This document shows positions 36,215 to 44,791 of a stretch of 64,000 bases of DNA, piece after piece. Location: positions 100,245 through 164,244 of the forward strand of contig NZ_FOTS01000004.1 in assembly GCF_900114615.1 (NCBI RefSeq), read 5' to 3'. How positions within the stretch are numbered: the stretch's first letter is position 1; each line of letters starts with the position of its first letter. The stretch comes from Pelosinus propionicus DSM 13327. GTDB taxonomy: Bacteria; Bacillota; Negativicutes; DSM-13327. Position numbers and translations under genes: made by a program. The notes under the pieces were generated by a model. That model saw nothing but the letters and a program-made list of their open reading frames with translations. It was not told where the DNA came from and made no database searches.

Positions 36215-36751
36215 TTACTTTTGTTTAAATCTCTCAACAAATACAGCTAATCTACTACGTAAAAAATCAAGCAAGCCGCTAGCCTGCTCCACTCCTGCGT
36301 CTCTTAAATTTTCTAACACACTAATGGCTTCTGTTGCTGCAAGATAAACCCAAGTTACTTTTAATATCAAAGCTGTTTCACCTGAGAGCTGCAGCAATTC
36401 ATCTGTTTTTACTGCCATAAAGGTTAATATTATGTAGACAATAATTTTACCAACAAATCGATGTTTCATAGCATTGCTATTGATATATCCTGCTTTAAAC
36501 GCCGTTGGAATGTCCATGATGCAACTCAATAAATCATTTTCCATCCCGCAATCCTTTAAGTGCATGTAACATAAAGCAATCCATCGAGTAAGCAAATCAA
36601 TAAATACCAGTGTAACAAATGTAATTAATGCACTCCCATGTACACTGGTAACCGTACTTACTACTAAAGCCACTATCATTTTAAACATCCAGGCATCGGC
36701 CAAACTTTGTCCTGCTTTTACAATTGCTTTTAATAAATTTTCTATATCCAA
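36215..36751 (-). CDS. Phage holin (holin_4/toxin-secretion family)
   Basis: 178 aa. The TTG start at 36751 has GGAGGTGGGG upstream. Three to four TM segments (about 22-60, 100-120, 125-145) and a basic C-terminal tail match the larger phage_holin_4 proteins. It opens the lysis cassette holin-amidase-accessory protein. No capsid or tail genes are in the window, so this is a prophage remnant or a domesticated cassette. Confidence 0.82.
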   Translation of the reverse strand: MDIENLLKAIVKAGQSLADAWMFKMIVALVVSTVTSVHGSALITFVTLVFIDLLTRWIALCYMHLKDCGMENDLLSCIMDIPTAFKAGYINSNAMKHRFVGKIIVYIILTFMAVKTDELLQLSGETALILKVTWVYLAATEAISVLENLRDAGVEQASGLLDFLRSRLAVFVERFKQK

Positions 36752-36919
36752 CTACCCCACCTCCAAGACATATTAATCGATCTATTTTCTTACATTCTAA
36801 AATTGCAATAAATTCAACCCCTTACTTTTATCTGTACAAATTTCACCAGATTCAATTAGGGCAATAAAAAACCGCCTCACTTCAAAAGTAAGGCAGTATA
36901 ATAATCTCTGTTATAAAAT

Positions 36920-37102
36920 TTATTCGTATTTTTTCCATTCTTCATTTTCATATGTTTCAATATATGCGAGTCCATATTTTGATTGCCATTGAACAACTTT
37001 ATCGCGGGCTTCTTCGATAGTTGATCCAGGAGAAAACTCAAAATAGTAGTAATTGTTTCTAGACCTTTCATAAGCGATTACTCTAATTTTATTATTAATC
37101 AT
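36920..37102 (-). CDS. 60-aa hypothetical protein
   Basis: ATG with TAGGAGG 7 bases upstream. The soluble sequence begins MINNKIRVIAYERSRNNYYY and ends NEEWKKYE. No family recognised; it sits in the phage-like small-gene array upstream of the lysis genes. Confidence 0.65.
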   Translation of the reverse strand: MINNKIRVIAYERSRNNYYYFEFSPGSTIEEARDKVVQWQSKYGLAYIETYENEEWKKYE

Positions 37103-37132
37103 TTTAATTCCTCCTATAGGAATAAATCTTTA

Positions 37133-37304
37133 TTATCCTGTTATTTTTTTACGTCTTTCAAGATCAACTAACTCTCTAATTTTAGCATGGGTCATAATTT
37201 CTAGTTCTCTAGTAAGATCTCTTAGTAGTATCTCTATTTGCTCTTCACTAGCCTCAGCAAAGTATTTTTTTGTTAATTGTTTTAATTCTTCATAATTTAG
37301 CATT
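37133..37304 (-). pseudogene. 56-aa helical small protein interrupted by a 1-base frameshift
   Basis: The ATG at 37304 has GGGAGG upstream and encodes MLNYEELKQLTKKY before a stop. The next frame continues without a stop as FAEASEEQIEILLRDLTREL and ends ERRKKITG. Dropping one base in the neighbouring A/T homopolymers near 37258-37271 restores one frame. Broken gene or base error. Confidence 0.5.
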
Positions 37305-37593
37305 TTAAAATGCCTCCCATTCTATAATTACTATCTATTCTTCTGTATGAAAACGTATATGCCTACTCCACCTTCCAAGAACGTATGTTCGTTATAATTA
37401 TAAAATTTAAACGCCAGTAAATCAAGTAGCAGATGTTTATTTTTTTAAGTTCAACATCGCAAATGAACTTTATGAAAACGGTGCATTTCCTGATCATAGG
37501 CTTTCATTAAAACACATTCCTTAGACTATCAACTGAATTCTTCTCTCTTATTCTTTATCCGTACAGATTAACGTAATGTTAGATAGGTATAAA

Positions 37594-37633
37594 TAAAAAA
37601 AGCATCACCCTACCAATGAAGGTAAGGTGGTGC
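37594..37633 (-). terminator. Terminator of the 58-aa gene
   Basis: On the minus strand a stem GCACCACC / GGGTGATGC-like with inner TACC/GGTA pairing is followed by TTTTTTTATT. Confidence 0.75.
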
Positions 37634-37745
37634 ATCCCTTTGTAATCTCTTATTTCGCATATACGGCTCAGAATACAATGTCATTTCCCATTTATTCCCT
37701 ATCAAATGCTGCTGCCAGCCTGCCACTTCTTATTTAGTTAGTACT

Positions 37746-37922
37746 CTATCCTACTAAAATCTTACTAAGTATTGTTAGATCTTGATGATAATAAATCTGG
37801 CAGTCTTCTTTGTTAAAAGCATCTATCATTTTACTGCATAAATCATCAACTGAATTCGCCCCGTAAACATGAACCCAGGTATTATTTCCATCGGTTCGTA
37901 TCATAGTAATATATGTATTCAT
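37746..37922 (-). CDS. 58-aa hypothetical protein
   Basis: ATG at 37922 with GAGGGG 7 bases upstream. It starts MNTYITMIRTDGNNTWVHVY and contains SVDDLCSKMIDAF; a small alpha/beta fold is plausible. No family recognised. It lies on the left arm of the phage-repressor intergenic region. Confidence 0.65.
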   Translation of the reverse strand: MNTYITMIRTDGNNTWVHVYGANSVDDLCSKMIDAFNKEDCQIYYHQDLTILSKILVG

Positions 37923-38180
37923 ATAAATTCCCCTCTCATTTATTATCAGACTTTATTACAATGCTAATAAACGATTTTAAAATTTAAAACGAATAATCCA
38001 CTTGCACTGTACAGCAATGCCTTATTATGCGGTTACGTGCATCATAGTGCCTCTTTAAAACATTTTGTCCCATAGGAGCACTCGCTGAATGAATCCATTA
38101 ATATTTGCTATTTCTTTTGAGATCAACCTCCTTTTAATTCAATAAATTTCTCTCTTACAACCATCTTGTAACCCCCCTCA
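37923..38180. other. Short unresolved frames left of the repressor operators
   Basis: Minus-strand fragments such as a 13-codon frame starting MVVREKFIELKGG (stop near 38138) and a 29-codon frame ending near 37980 are present, possibly remnants of an early phage gene. None is convincing alone. Confidence 0.35.
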
Positions 38181-38284
38181 ACAAATTAAATTTGTTATCT
38201 TACTTTTTATAATATACAATTTAAAATTGTTTTTCAATGCTTTTAACAAATTTACTTTGTTTTTATAATACAAATATAAATTGT
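38181..38284. promoter_or_regulatory. Four repressor operator-like sites
   Basis: 15-bp dyads of the form ACAAWTT-N-AAWTTGT: ACAAATTAAATTTGT (38181-38195, perfect), ACAATTTAAAATTGT (38216-38230, perfect), ACAAATTTACTTTGT (38246-38260, one mismatch) and ACAAATATAAATTGT (38270-38284, degenerate). They lie just upstream of the XRE gene, as in phage switch regions. Confidence 0.72.
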
Positions 38285-38310
38285 ATAATGTCTTCAGGGG
38301 AGTTGATTGT

Positions 38311-38646
38311 ATGTTACACGAGCGAATAAAAGTCGAAAGAATTAAAAAAGGACTCTCCCAAAGAGAGTTAGGTGATCATTTCAATGTAACACAACAAGCT
38401 ATCGGTAGTTGGGAAACGGGGAAAGCAATACCAGATGCTATTACTTTATCTAAATTAGCAGACTTCTTTGTCGTTACAACAGATTATCTCTTAGGTCGCA
38501 CTAATAAACCTAAAGAAGTAAAGAAAGAGACCATTACCGTTCATCCCAATGATGATCCAATGTCAGATTTACCTCCCGAAGCTCTAGAACGCATTGAAGA
38601 ATTCAAAGAACTAATGAGATTAAAATATAATAAGAAATCTACTTAA
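38311..38646 (+). CDS. XRE-family phage-type repressor
   Basis: About 111 aa from the ATG at 38311 (GGGGAG 8 bases upstream). It has an N-terminal helix-turn-helix (SQRELGDHFNVTQQAIGSWETG, residues about 15-60) with LADFFVVTTDYLLGR and a short acidic C-terminal tail; there is no S24 peptidase domain. It probably autoregulates through the four upstream dyads. Confidence 0.88.
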   Translation: MLHERIKVERIKKGLSQRELGDHFNVTQQAIGSWETGKAIPDAITLSKLADFFVVTTDYLLGRTNKPKEVKKETITVHPNDDPMSDLPPEALERIEEFKELMRLKYNKKST

Positions 38647-38834
38647 TATACTAAAAGTAGCACTATTGCCAAATACGATGTTATAACTTGTAGAAAATAA
38701 AGTTATAATAGTTGAATTTTTAAATTTTATTTCTCCAACATGAGGTATTTATATTACTAAAGAATGTTAGTAATATTCTTCTTCCTAGTCGCTGTAAACA
38801 ACCCTCCTAACATATAAATATCATACAAACATAT

Positions 38835-38898
38835 TTAAGCCTTTCAGCTAAACGCTGGAAGGCTTAAATTTACTGGAGCGAAGGGATTCGTCCCCTCA
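38835..38898. repeat. Degenerate tRNA-Gly 3'-end plus terminator remnant (copy A)
   Basis: AAGCCTTTCAGC / GCTGGAAGGCTT followed by TTTACTGGAGCGAAGGGATT matches the terminator and 3' end of tRNA-Gly at 56602-56716, with several small deletions. It is read as an old attachment site of an earlier insertion. Confidence 0.7.
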
Positions 38899-38904
38899 GT
38901 AAAA

Positions 38905-38960
38905 TACACTAGGACAGAGACTATGTTTCATTCTTGAAAACAACATCCCTGTCCTTGTAT
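38905..38960. repeat. Dispersed hairpin repeat, copy 1
   Basis: A 55-base imperfect inverted repeat with loop GACTATGTTTCATTCTTG; the second copy is at 40668-40722. Stem arms ACTAGGACAG / CTGTCCTTGT. The interval 38647-39027 contains only this and copy A. Confidence 0.7.
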
Positions 38961-39027
38961 TTTCTATGTAACAGAATTTTGGCAATTAACATAAAATAAT
39001 TTGAAGAAATAAGAAAGGGTGAGTATT

Positions 39028-40353
39028 TTGGATTGTCAAGGGCTAACAGGAAAGGTGATATTACCTTGTGATGCTGAGTATAATAGGGCGAGGCAAGAAT
39101 ACAATGAAGCGATAAACAAGTACCCCTTAGCTATTTGTTATTGCTGTGATATACAGGATGTAATCAATGCTTTATTATGGTCAGAAAGACAGGGAGTACA
39201 AGTGAGGATTCGCTCTGGAGGACATCATTACGAGGGGTACTCTGTCGGTACAAATAAATTGGTTATAGATACTTCTTTCATGAATGGTATCAGGATTAAT
39301 TCTGAAGACGATACTGTTGAAGTACAAGCTGGATCGCGACTTATGCATTTATATAAAACTCTCTATAATTCAGGCTATACCTTCCCCGGTGGAACTTGCC
39401 CGACGGTAGCTATTTCTGGATTGGTATTAGGAGGGGGCATAGGCTTATCTACACGATATTTGGGACTTACGACGGATAGTCTTATTGAAGCACAAATGGT
39501 AGATGCGAATGGAAACCTGTTAACAGCAAATCACTGTCAGAATGAAAATTTATTTTGGGCGTTGCGAGGAGCAGGGGGCGGGAACTTTGGGGTCGTGACC
39601 TCATACAAATTCCATCTGAGGAAGATAAACAAAATAACTCTCTTTGAGTTAAAGTGGAGTAATCAGTCTGCTAGGCTTAAATTTTTACAAGTATGGCAAG
39701 AGTGGTTAAGGAATTTAGATACGAGGATTAGTGCTTTCGGGAGAATATATAAGCCAGGTCCTTGGCTTTTTGGATTCTTTTATGGATACCCTGAGGAGGC
39801 TAGACAGATTTTAGAGCCCTTTTTAAGCATACCGGGAATAAGTTTCGAGAATATTGAGTACGTCGATTTTATTGATGCTGTAAAGATAATAGGGGAAATC
39901 TATCCGAAACGGGAGGCTTTTAAAGCGACAGGAAGATTTATTGAAAGACAGCTTTGTCATTGTGAATTGGAAAAAATTATAGACATAGTAAATGCCGCAC
40001 CTACTGAGGATAATTCATTTATTGGGCTGTACTCATTGGGCGGAGCCGTTAGTGCCATGAAAACAGATAGTACCGCTTTCTTTTACAGGCAGGCTAACTA
40101 TATAATGGGAATTTCATCAAGCTGGGAGTGTAAAGCAGCAGCACCAGTTGTTATTGAATGGGTAGAATCAGGATTCAAGTATATCTATACGTTGTCTATG
40201 GGTTCATATGTAAATTTCCCCTATAATAATTTGCCATGTTATGAGTACGCTTATTATGGGGAGCATATACAAAAGTTGTGGAGCATTAAGAAAGAGTATG
40301 ATCCTCATAATGTGTTTGAATTTCCACAGAGTATTAAAACGGGCTGTGAATAG
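39028..40353 (+). CDS. FAD-dependent BBE-type oxidoreductase
   Basis: About 441 aa. TTG at 39028 is preferred (AAAGGGTGAG 4 bases upstream); a GTG three codons earlier is possible. The PP-loop FAD domain carries RIRSGGHHYEGYS (His for 8-alpha linkage) and GGTCPTVAISGLVLGGGIG (Cys for 6-S linkage), so bicovalent FAD is likely. The C-terminal berberine-bridge segment ends YDPHNVFEFPQSI. Related enzymes oxidise sugars or secondary metabolites. It is flanked on both sides by tRNA remnants and hairpin repeats, which suggests acquisition by insertion. Confidence 0.9.
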   Translation: MDCQGLTGKVILPCDAEYNRARQEYNEAINKYPLAICYCCDIQDVINALLWSERQGVQVRIRSGGHHYEGYSVGTNKLVIDTSFMNGIRINSEDDTVEVQAGSRLMHLYKTLYNSGYTFPGGTCPTVAISGLVLGGGIGLSTRYLGLTTDSLIEAQMVDANGNLLTANHCQNENLFWALRGAGGGNFGVVTSYKFHLRKINKITLFELKWSNQSARLKFLQVWQEWLRNLDTRISAFGRIYKPGPWLFGFFYGYPEEARQILEPFLSIPGISFENIEYVDFIDAVKIIGEIYPKREAFKATGRFIERQLCHCELEKIIDIVNAAPTEDNSFIGLYSLGGAVSAMKTDSTAFFYRQANYIMGISSSWECKAAAPVVIEWVESGFKYIYTLSMGSYVNFPYNNLPCYEYAYYGEHIQKLWSIKKEYDPHNVFEFPQSIKTGCE

Positions 40354-40536
40354 TTCTGCTCGCTCCTACTTGCGCTGTAATTACAAATGGGGATGCACTA
40401 TGCATAAGTAATAATGGGTATATTACAAATTAAAATGGAAACAAAATTTCTCTATTATAGATGATACGCAGAATAACGAAAGCGCTAGTCGCGATGACTA
40501 TAGTCTCTTTCTAAAATAGCATACAGAAACACAAAA

Positions 40537-40604
40537 ATGCTTCGCAATAACCTGCGAAGCATTGATTTTAATGGAGCAGATGACGAGATTCGAACTCGCA
40601 GACC
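40537..40604. repeat. tRNA 3'-end remnant plus terminator (copy B)
   Basis: The hairpin ATGCTTCGCA / TGCGAAGCAT followed by TGGAGCAGATGACGAGATTC reproduces a terminator-CCA-acceptor-T-arm arrangement of a tRNA on the minus strand. The acceptor half (CATCTGC) differs from tRNA-Gly(CCC), so it derives from another or a strongly diverged tRNA. Confidence 0.65.
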
Positions 40605-40667
40605 TAATACTTCATTCAAATCCGTTTTTATAAAATTCTAACTTATTATTATCAAATACTATAAAAA

Positions 40668-40722
40668 ACACGAGGACAGGGACTATGCTTCATTATTGAA
40701 AACAACATCCCTATCCCCGTGT
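40668..40722. repeat. Dispersed hairpin repeat, copy 2
   Basis: ACACGAGGACAGGGA / TCCCTATCCCCGTGT enclose a loop with GACTATGCTTCATTATTG; about 80 percent identical to copy 1 at 38905-38960. It ends immediately before the thioesterase stop and may act as its terminator. Confidence 0.72.
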
Positions 40723-40724
40723 TT

Positions 40725-41159
40725 CTATTTAGCTTGTAGTTTGTTAAATTTTTCTAACATTTCTCTTTCTTCCTCTGTTATTGGCTCATCAAGCACGATG
40801 TTGTGAGGTATTTTTTTCTTGTTGCCATCGATGCAGACAAAGGTCGAAAAACCCTCTGCAATTTTAATCTCCGTATTGTTTCTAAGAGCCTTCGTATAAA
40901 CTGTAAGACTTGTCTTTCCAGCTTTCACTCCTGTTGATACAAATCTAATCATATCTCCATTAAAAGAAGGTCCCAAGAATTTCATCGAATGAATTTCAAC
41001 TGCAACTAAATGATCCGTCTCACCATATTTGCCATATAAGTTGGAGGCCCCTAGAAAAGTTGCTTCAGTAAACCACTCAGCCATTCTGGCTGCAAATAAA
41101 GTATCGTGATGATTCATATCTTGACCTGTCACTAATCTTGATGTTTCGTAACTTTTCAT
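40725..41159 (-). CDS. Hotdog-fold acyl-CoA thioesterase
   Basis: 144 aa, GGGAGG before the ATG. The pattern DTLFAARMAEWFTEATFLGAS and a later AVEIHSMKFLGPSFNGD matches the YciA/BFIT-type acyl-CoA hydrolases (4HBT). It hydrolyses acyl-CoA; chain preference unknown. Isolated between insertion scars. Confidence 0.85.
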   Translation of the reverse strand: MKSYETSRLVTGQDMNHHDTLFAARMAEWFTEATFLGASNLYGKYGETDHLVAVEIHSMKFLGPSFNGDMIRFVSTGVKAGKTSLTVYTKALRNNTEIKIAEGFSTFVCIDGNKKKIPHNIVLDEPITEEEREMLEKFNKLQAK

Positions 41160-41540
41160 ATTTTTCCTCCCGTCTTATGTTCGACTCTACTGCTCGCAGT
41201 TTCTCAGCTAATACCATACATTTATTATACCATAAACCTCCCTCTTCCCAGCACAAAAAATCCCGAGATGGAATATCCATCTCAGGATTTTGAGAGAAAT
41301 AGTGCAAAAAAGAGGAAACAGATTCTTTTCATGAATTAAGTCAAACTTAGTATTAACGTCATGGTTAAAAGTTCTTCTTGTGACTCGTCCAGCATTTTAA
41401 TCTTGGGTTCATCAGTGGAGATAATATCGATAATTTCCCATCCACAACAAACTCCAAAGTGTCTCAATTTCCCTGGCCATTCGTCTGAAGCAAAAGTATC
41501 ACTCTTTATATATCATTATATCTTTAGCATACAAAGTTAC

Positions 41541-41625
41541 AAAAAGCCTTCCGACAAAACGCCGGAAGGCTTGAATTTACTGGAGCGGGTGAAGGGATTC
41601 GAACCCTCGACCCACGGCTTGGGAA
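41541..41625. repeat. attL: duplicated 3' half of tRNA-Gly with its terminator
   Basis: 85 bases aligning without gaps to 56602-56686: terminator hairpin, then TGGAGCGGGTGAAG and the T arm, ending in the shared core CGACCCACGGCTTGGGAA (41608-41625). Sequence diverges right after the core. T-stem differences between the copies are compensatory (GGG/CCC here, GAG/CTC at the right end). This marks the left end of a 15-kb integrative element. Confidence 0.9.
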
Positions 41626-41739
41626 TCCAAATCTGTTGTTTTTACTGTTTCTAGATAGCCCTACAAACCCTATAGAATCAAGGATTTAGCTTATTCTAGT
41701 ATCTATATTACTACTCAATCTACGTGGTTTTATATATTA

Positions 41740-41760
41740 TTGCCTTCCTAATTGCCTTCC
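41740..41760. promoter_or_regulatory. Candidate integrase arm-type sites, left end
   Basis: Two copies of TTGCCTTCC start 12 bases apart (41740-41748, 41752-41760) just inside attL. The same pair with the same 12-base period occurs inside attR at 56574-56594. Confidence 0.7.
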
Positions 41761-41937
41761 CATGTAATATTCTTAAGCCAATCCTTAGGGCAGCGTAAAA
41801 AGTGTCCTTTATTCTTCACCGAATGCCAAATTTACCGCTCAAAAACAAAAAGCGAGCATACACTTGCTCCTTAATTATATTTTGCTAGTAAATAACATTA
41901 TAGTCAGAAAAATCGAAATAAATACCCCAAAATATAA

Positions 41938-41966
41938 TTGTCACATATTGTAAGACATGTTATAAT
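41938..41966 (+). promoter_or_regulatory. Promoter of the SLATT cassette
   Basis: TTGTCA, a 17-base spacer and TATAAT. The predicted start near 41973 leaves a leader of about 310 bases before the first gene, containing small stems (CCGT..ACGG, GGAGT/ACTCC). The rest of 41160-41937 outside attL and the arm sites shows no gene. Confidence 0.75.
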
Positions 41967-42285
41967 TAAATGTGGGAATTGAAACGCCAAAATCACCACT
42001 CATATCCATCCGCAAAATCACCGAAAAATATTTCGGAAATACAATACTTGCGCCGATCTGGAGGTGTCTTAGGCTTTTATGGATTTGCAATCCCCTAATT
42101 ATGTAGTATATTGAAACACTTGAGTAAAACCGTCCCGCAACGGAGTTACTCCATCTTCTCCCGTTAGGCGTTTCACCCCATGGAGGAATAGATTTACATC
42201 TAGTATTTACACTTCTTTAATTTTATATTCTACGAACTCGAGTCTTTTCCTCCTTTGAAAGTAAAAAAATTTTAGGAGGACTTAC

Positions 42286-43260
42286 ATGCAACGCTTTAAA
42301 AAATTTGGTTGGAGAAAAAATTTCAAAAAACTGTCTGAAGACTTAGTGGGAAAACTTCAGACAATTGATATCAAGGATATTGTAGTCTCGGCGGTAAAAA
42401 ACTTAAGAACGTCAGATATTATCTCTGGAAAGTATGCACACCTCGGTATTTTCTTTGACGAAGATACTTTATCTGTTCCAACATTTGTGCAACCAGAGGC
42501 AACAAATGGGCGCTATTCAAAGTATAACCTTGAAGGCCGAGAAATTGTTTTTAAGAACCTCCCCAAAATAACTAGAACGTATTCATGGGATGCCCCGAAC
42601 TACGGTAACTCAGGATACCATAACATTACAATGGCTAGAGAAGTGTATCAGCGGAAAGCTTATCCTGCAAAAGAACTACATATTGAAATGGAAATCCTAG
42701 CTGGCGGCAAAATTACAGATGAAAATAGTGTTGTTAAATTTTCAGTCGAGGGTGGATTAACGAGAGGAGATACCGAATTCAATGATGATCTGCTCTTTCA
42801 CGTCAACCTACTACAAGAAAATACGGGAGTTAGTGGCATATTTCCTGCCATGACACCTGTTGCTGATTACTTGAAAACGATACACGTTAACTGGGAACTA
42901 CTACCGCAAGGAACAAGAGAGGACTTCATAGCAGGAATCCTATCCAGAGTTTCCAGTCCGACTGAAGCCCATAGGTCTAAACTGCAGCAGCGTTATGACT
43001 TATTAAACAATCTTGATCCCGTCTTTATCAGTGGTACCAGCGGATTCAGTCGTTATTTTGGTGCAAAATTTTCGGACAACCTTGTCGTTTTTGAAAACTT
43101 GGAGTACGGAAATGCAATCTACGTTATGTTTGAAGATTGGAAAGTTCTCAGTCGCCTATCACGTAAAGATCTCGTTAAAGGCGGCTATAACGTATTCCGA
43201 ATTCCGCATAAGGGCGCTTGGGCCACGACGCTGGTTAATCTGATTAAGAATCATCGTTAA
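42286..43260 (+). CDS. Uncharacterised 324-aa protein, first gene of the SLATT cassette
   Basis: TAGGAGG 8 bases upstream of the ATG. A basic N-terminus (MQRFKKFGWRKNFKKL) precedes an alpha/beta protein with no signal or TM. The C-terminal third shows an ordered block (GFSRYFGAKF, EYGNAIYVMFEDWKVLSRLS, HKGAW) of the type I have seen in uncharacterised proteins of mobile islands; I cannot name a domain. Partnered with a SLATT membrane protein 118 bases downstream, it may be the sensor or a nucleotide-signal enzyme, but no catalytic motif is evident. Confidence 0.72.
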   Translation: MQRFKKFGWRKNFKKLSEDLVGKLQTIDIKDIVVSAVKNLRTSDIISGKYAHLGIFFDEDTLSVPTFVQPEATNGRYSKYNLEGREIVFKNLPKITRTYSWDAPNYGNSGYHNITMAREVYQRKAYPAKELHIEMEILAGGKITDENSVVKFSVEGGLTRGDTEFNDDLLFHVNLLQENTGVSGIFPAMTPVADYLKTIHVNWELLPQGTREDFIAGILSRVSSPTEAHRSKLQQRYDLLNNLDPVFISGTSGFSRYFGAKFSDNLVVFENLEYGNAIYVMFEDWKVLSRLSRKDLVKGGYNVFRIPHKGAWATTLVNLIKNHR

Positions 43261-43377
43261 GTTCAGATAGAGGTATGGTAAAACCGTACCTCTGTCTTAT
43301 CCGCATACTCTTCGACTAATAGATTAATAAGTTGGCTTTTGTCTCCTTGTTATTTACCTTCGGGAGGTTCAGTCTTG

Positions 43378-43974
43378 ATGGATATAGACGAAAAATACAA
43401 TGCTTTTTATAAGCGTGTCATTAAAACTAGGGAATCACGAATAAGAGCATCCGAACGACTGGCAAATAGGGACCAACACTATCAAGTTGTTCAGCTTATC
43501 TATGCAATATTCTTCCTGGCATTATCTATTTGGATATTTTATCTGGAAAAAATCGGGAGAATGGTTTCCTCTGCTGATGCTTCAACAATACTTCTGATAT
43601 GCTCTTTCTCAATTACAGGAACCTCCTTCTATGTCAATTCTAAAAATTATAAAGAGCGATCTCTTCAACTAAAAAGCAACTATATTGCATTATGCAAATT
43701 ACTTTATGATATAGAAGCAACTCAATGTCAACAGCACTCTAACGAAACTCTCATTATACATTATCAAGAGCATTATGGAAGGTATATGATTTTACTTGAA
43801 AATGTAGAAAATCATTCGACGTTTGATTACTTATGCACGCTGCGAGATCGAGGCGAAAGTTTCACACGGTATGAATGGAGCAAATTCATCTGGTGGTCCA
43901 TCGAAATTCGTTTATTATCATGGGTTATATCAATTACCCCACTTGCTTTAACTTGTTGGTTTATATTTGCTTGA
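43378..43974 (+). CDS. SLATT-domain two-TM effector
   Basis: About 198 aa from the ATG at 43378 (GGGAGG 10 bases upstream). The predicted layout fits SLATT proteins: an N-terminal helix with RIRASERLANR, two central TM helices (about 47-65 and 75-95), SKNYKERSLQLKSNYIALCKLLYDIE, the HYQEHYGRYMILLENVENH motif, and a final TM pair near 170-195. Known from comparative genomics: SLATT proteins are predicted pore-forming effectors of nucleotide-signal conflict systems. Probably kills or arrests the cell on activation. Confidence 0.78.
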   Translation: MDIDEKYNAFYKRVIKTRESRIRASERLANRDQHYQVVQLIYAIFFLALSIWIFYLEKIGRMVSSADASTILLICSFSITGTSFYVNSKNYKERSLQLKSNYIALCKLLYDIEATQCQQHSNETLIIHYQEHYGRYMILLENVENHSTFDYLCTLRDRGESFTRYEWSKFIWWSIEIRLLSWVISITPLALTCWFIFA

Positions 43975-44306
43975 AGCAGGGCTATTAAAAGACTCTAATC
44001 GTGATAATGAGCCCTGATTGATATGTGCATTTGTGGACAGCTTAAATCCGTATATTAACCTGACCACAACTACACATACTATCGCCCTTCGGGTCCACAG
44101 GGTCTAACGAGATACCTTTTAAATTTAACTAGAACGGAGGAAGATTAATAGACCTATCTATTTCTCTACGTTTAGAAATCGTTTTTTTCTCTAAGTTAGA
44201 AATGACCAATTACGTTGAAAAGGAGTGATAGCACATTTTAGGCTAGCACTCTTTCTCTTATATTTTTAGTGAAATCAATTACTCTTATCTTAGATCTCAA
44301 ACATTT
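43975..44306. other. Intergenic region after the SLATT gene
   Basis: A small hairpin CGCCCTTCGGG lies near 44093. No gene or named RNA is recognised. Confidence 0.4.
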
Positions 44307-44732
44307 TTACGATTTATTTGGCTCTGTTATATCTGTACCATCTTGTATCGCAATATCAATCCAGGCCATTTTTGCATCTTGAATCATCTCTAATGCTTCT
44401 TCTTCCGTATCTCCTTGACTTAAGCAGCCTGGTAGCTCTCTTATTTTTGCTACAAAACCACCTTCTGGAGATGGCTGAATAATTACGGTGTAGGGCAAAG
44501 ACATATAGTATTCAAAATCCTTCTCCCCTCCTACTATTTTAGTAGGTACGTCAGTATATATATCTAGCCAAACTTCACTTGGTTTATCTTGATTATAGCA
44601 AGGATTCGCGAATTCTATACCAACACATTTGCCACCACCATATTTATATGGACGTATTCCTTTAGTAACTACTCTTATGGGGGTATCGTCTTTCAAGCCT
44701 CTCAAGATCTTCTTCAATTCACCAACATTCAT
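44307..44732 (-). CDS. HicB-like domain protein with N-terminal extension
   Basis: 141 aa. The C-terminal half (about 75-140) is a HicB-type fold (FEYYMSLPYTVIIQPSPEGGF, ELPGCLSQGDTEEEALEMI). The N-terminal 70 residues (MNVGELKKILRGLKDDTPIRV) resemble a separate small domain and are absent from the paralogue next door. GGAGGGC precedes the ATG. No HicA toxin is visible. Confidence 0.78.
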   Translation of the reverse strand: MNVGELKKILRGLKDDTPIRVVTKGIRPYKYGGGKCVGIEFANPCYNQDKPSEVWLDIYTDVPTKIVGGEKDFEYYMSLPYTVIIQPSPEGGFVAKIRELPGCLSQGDTEEEALEMIQDAKMAWIDIAIQDGTDITEPNKS

Positions 44733-44791
44733 AAATTACGCCCTCCATTATTCTAAAATCTAGTGAAAACCAATTGCTATTATCTTAGACC

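Noticed and set aside
41077..41307. 76-codon frame upstream of the thioesterase
   Set aside because: It overlaps the thioesterase coding start and its ribosome site in another frame; no independent signal.
41361..41654. 97-codon plus-strand frame across the attL region
   Set aside because: It reads through the tRNA remnant and terminator; the apparent protein is the antisense of tRNA sequence.
41975..41995. GGAATTGAAAC-like string resembling the 3' end of a CRISPR repeat
   Set aside because: Single occurrence with no repeat-spacer periodicity and no cas genes in the window.
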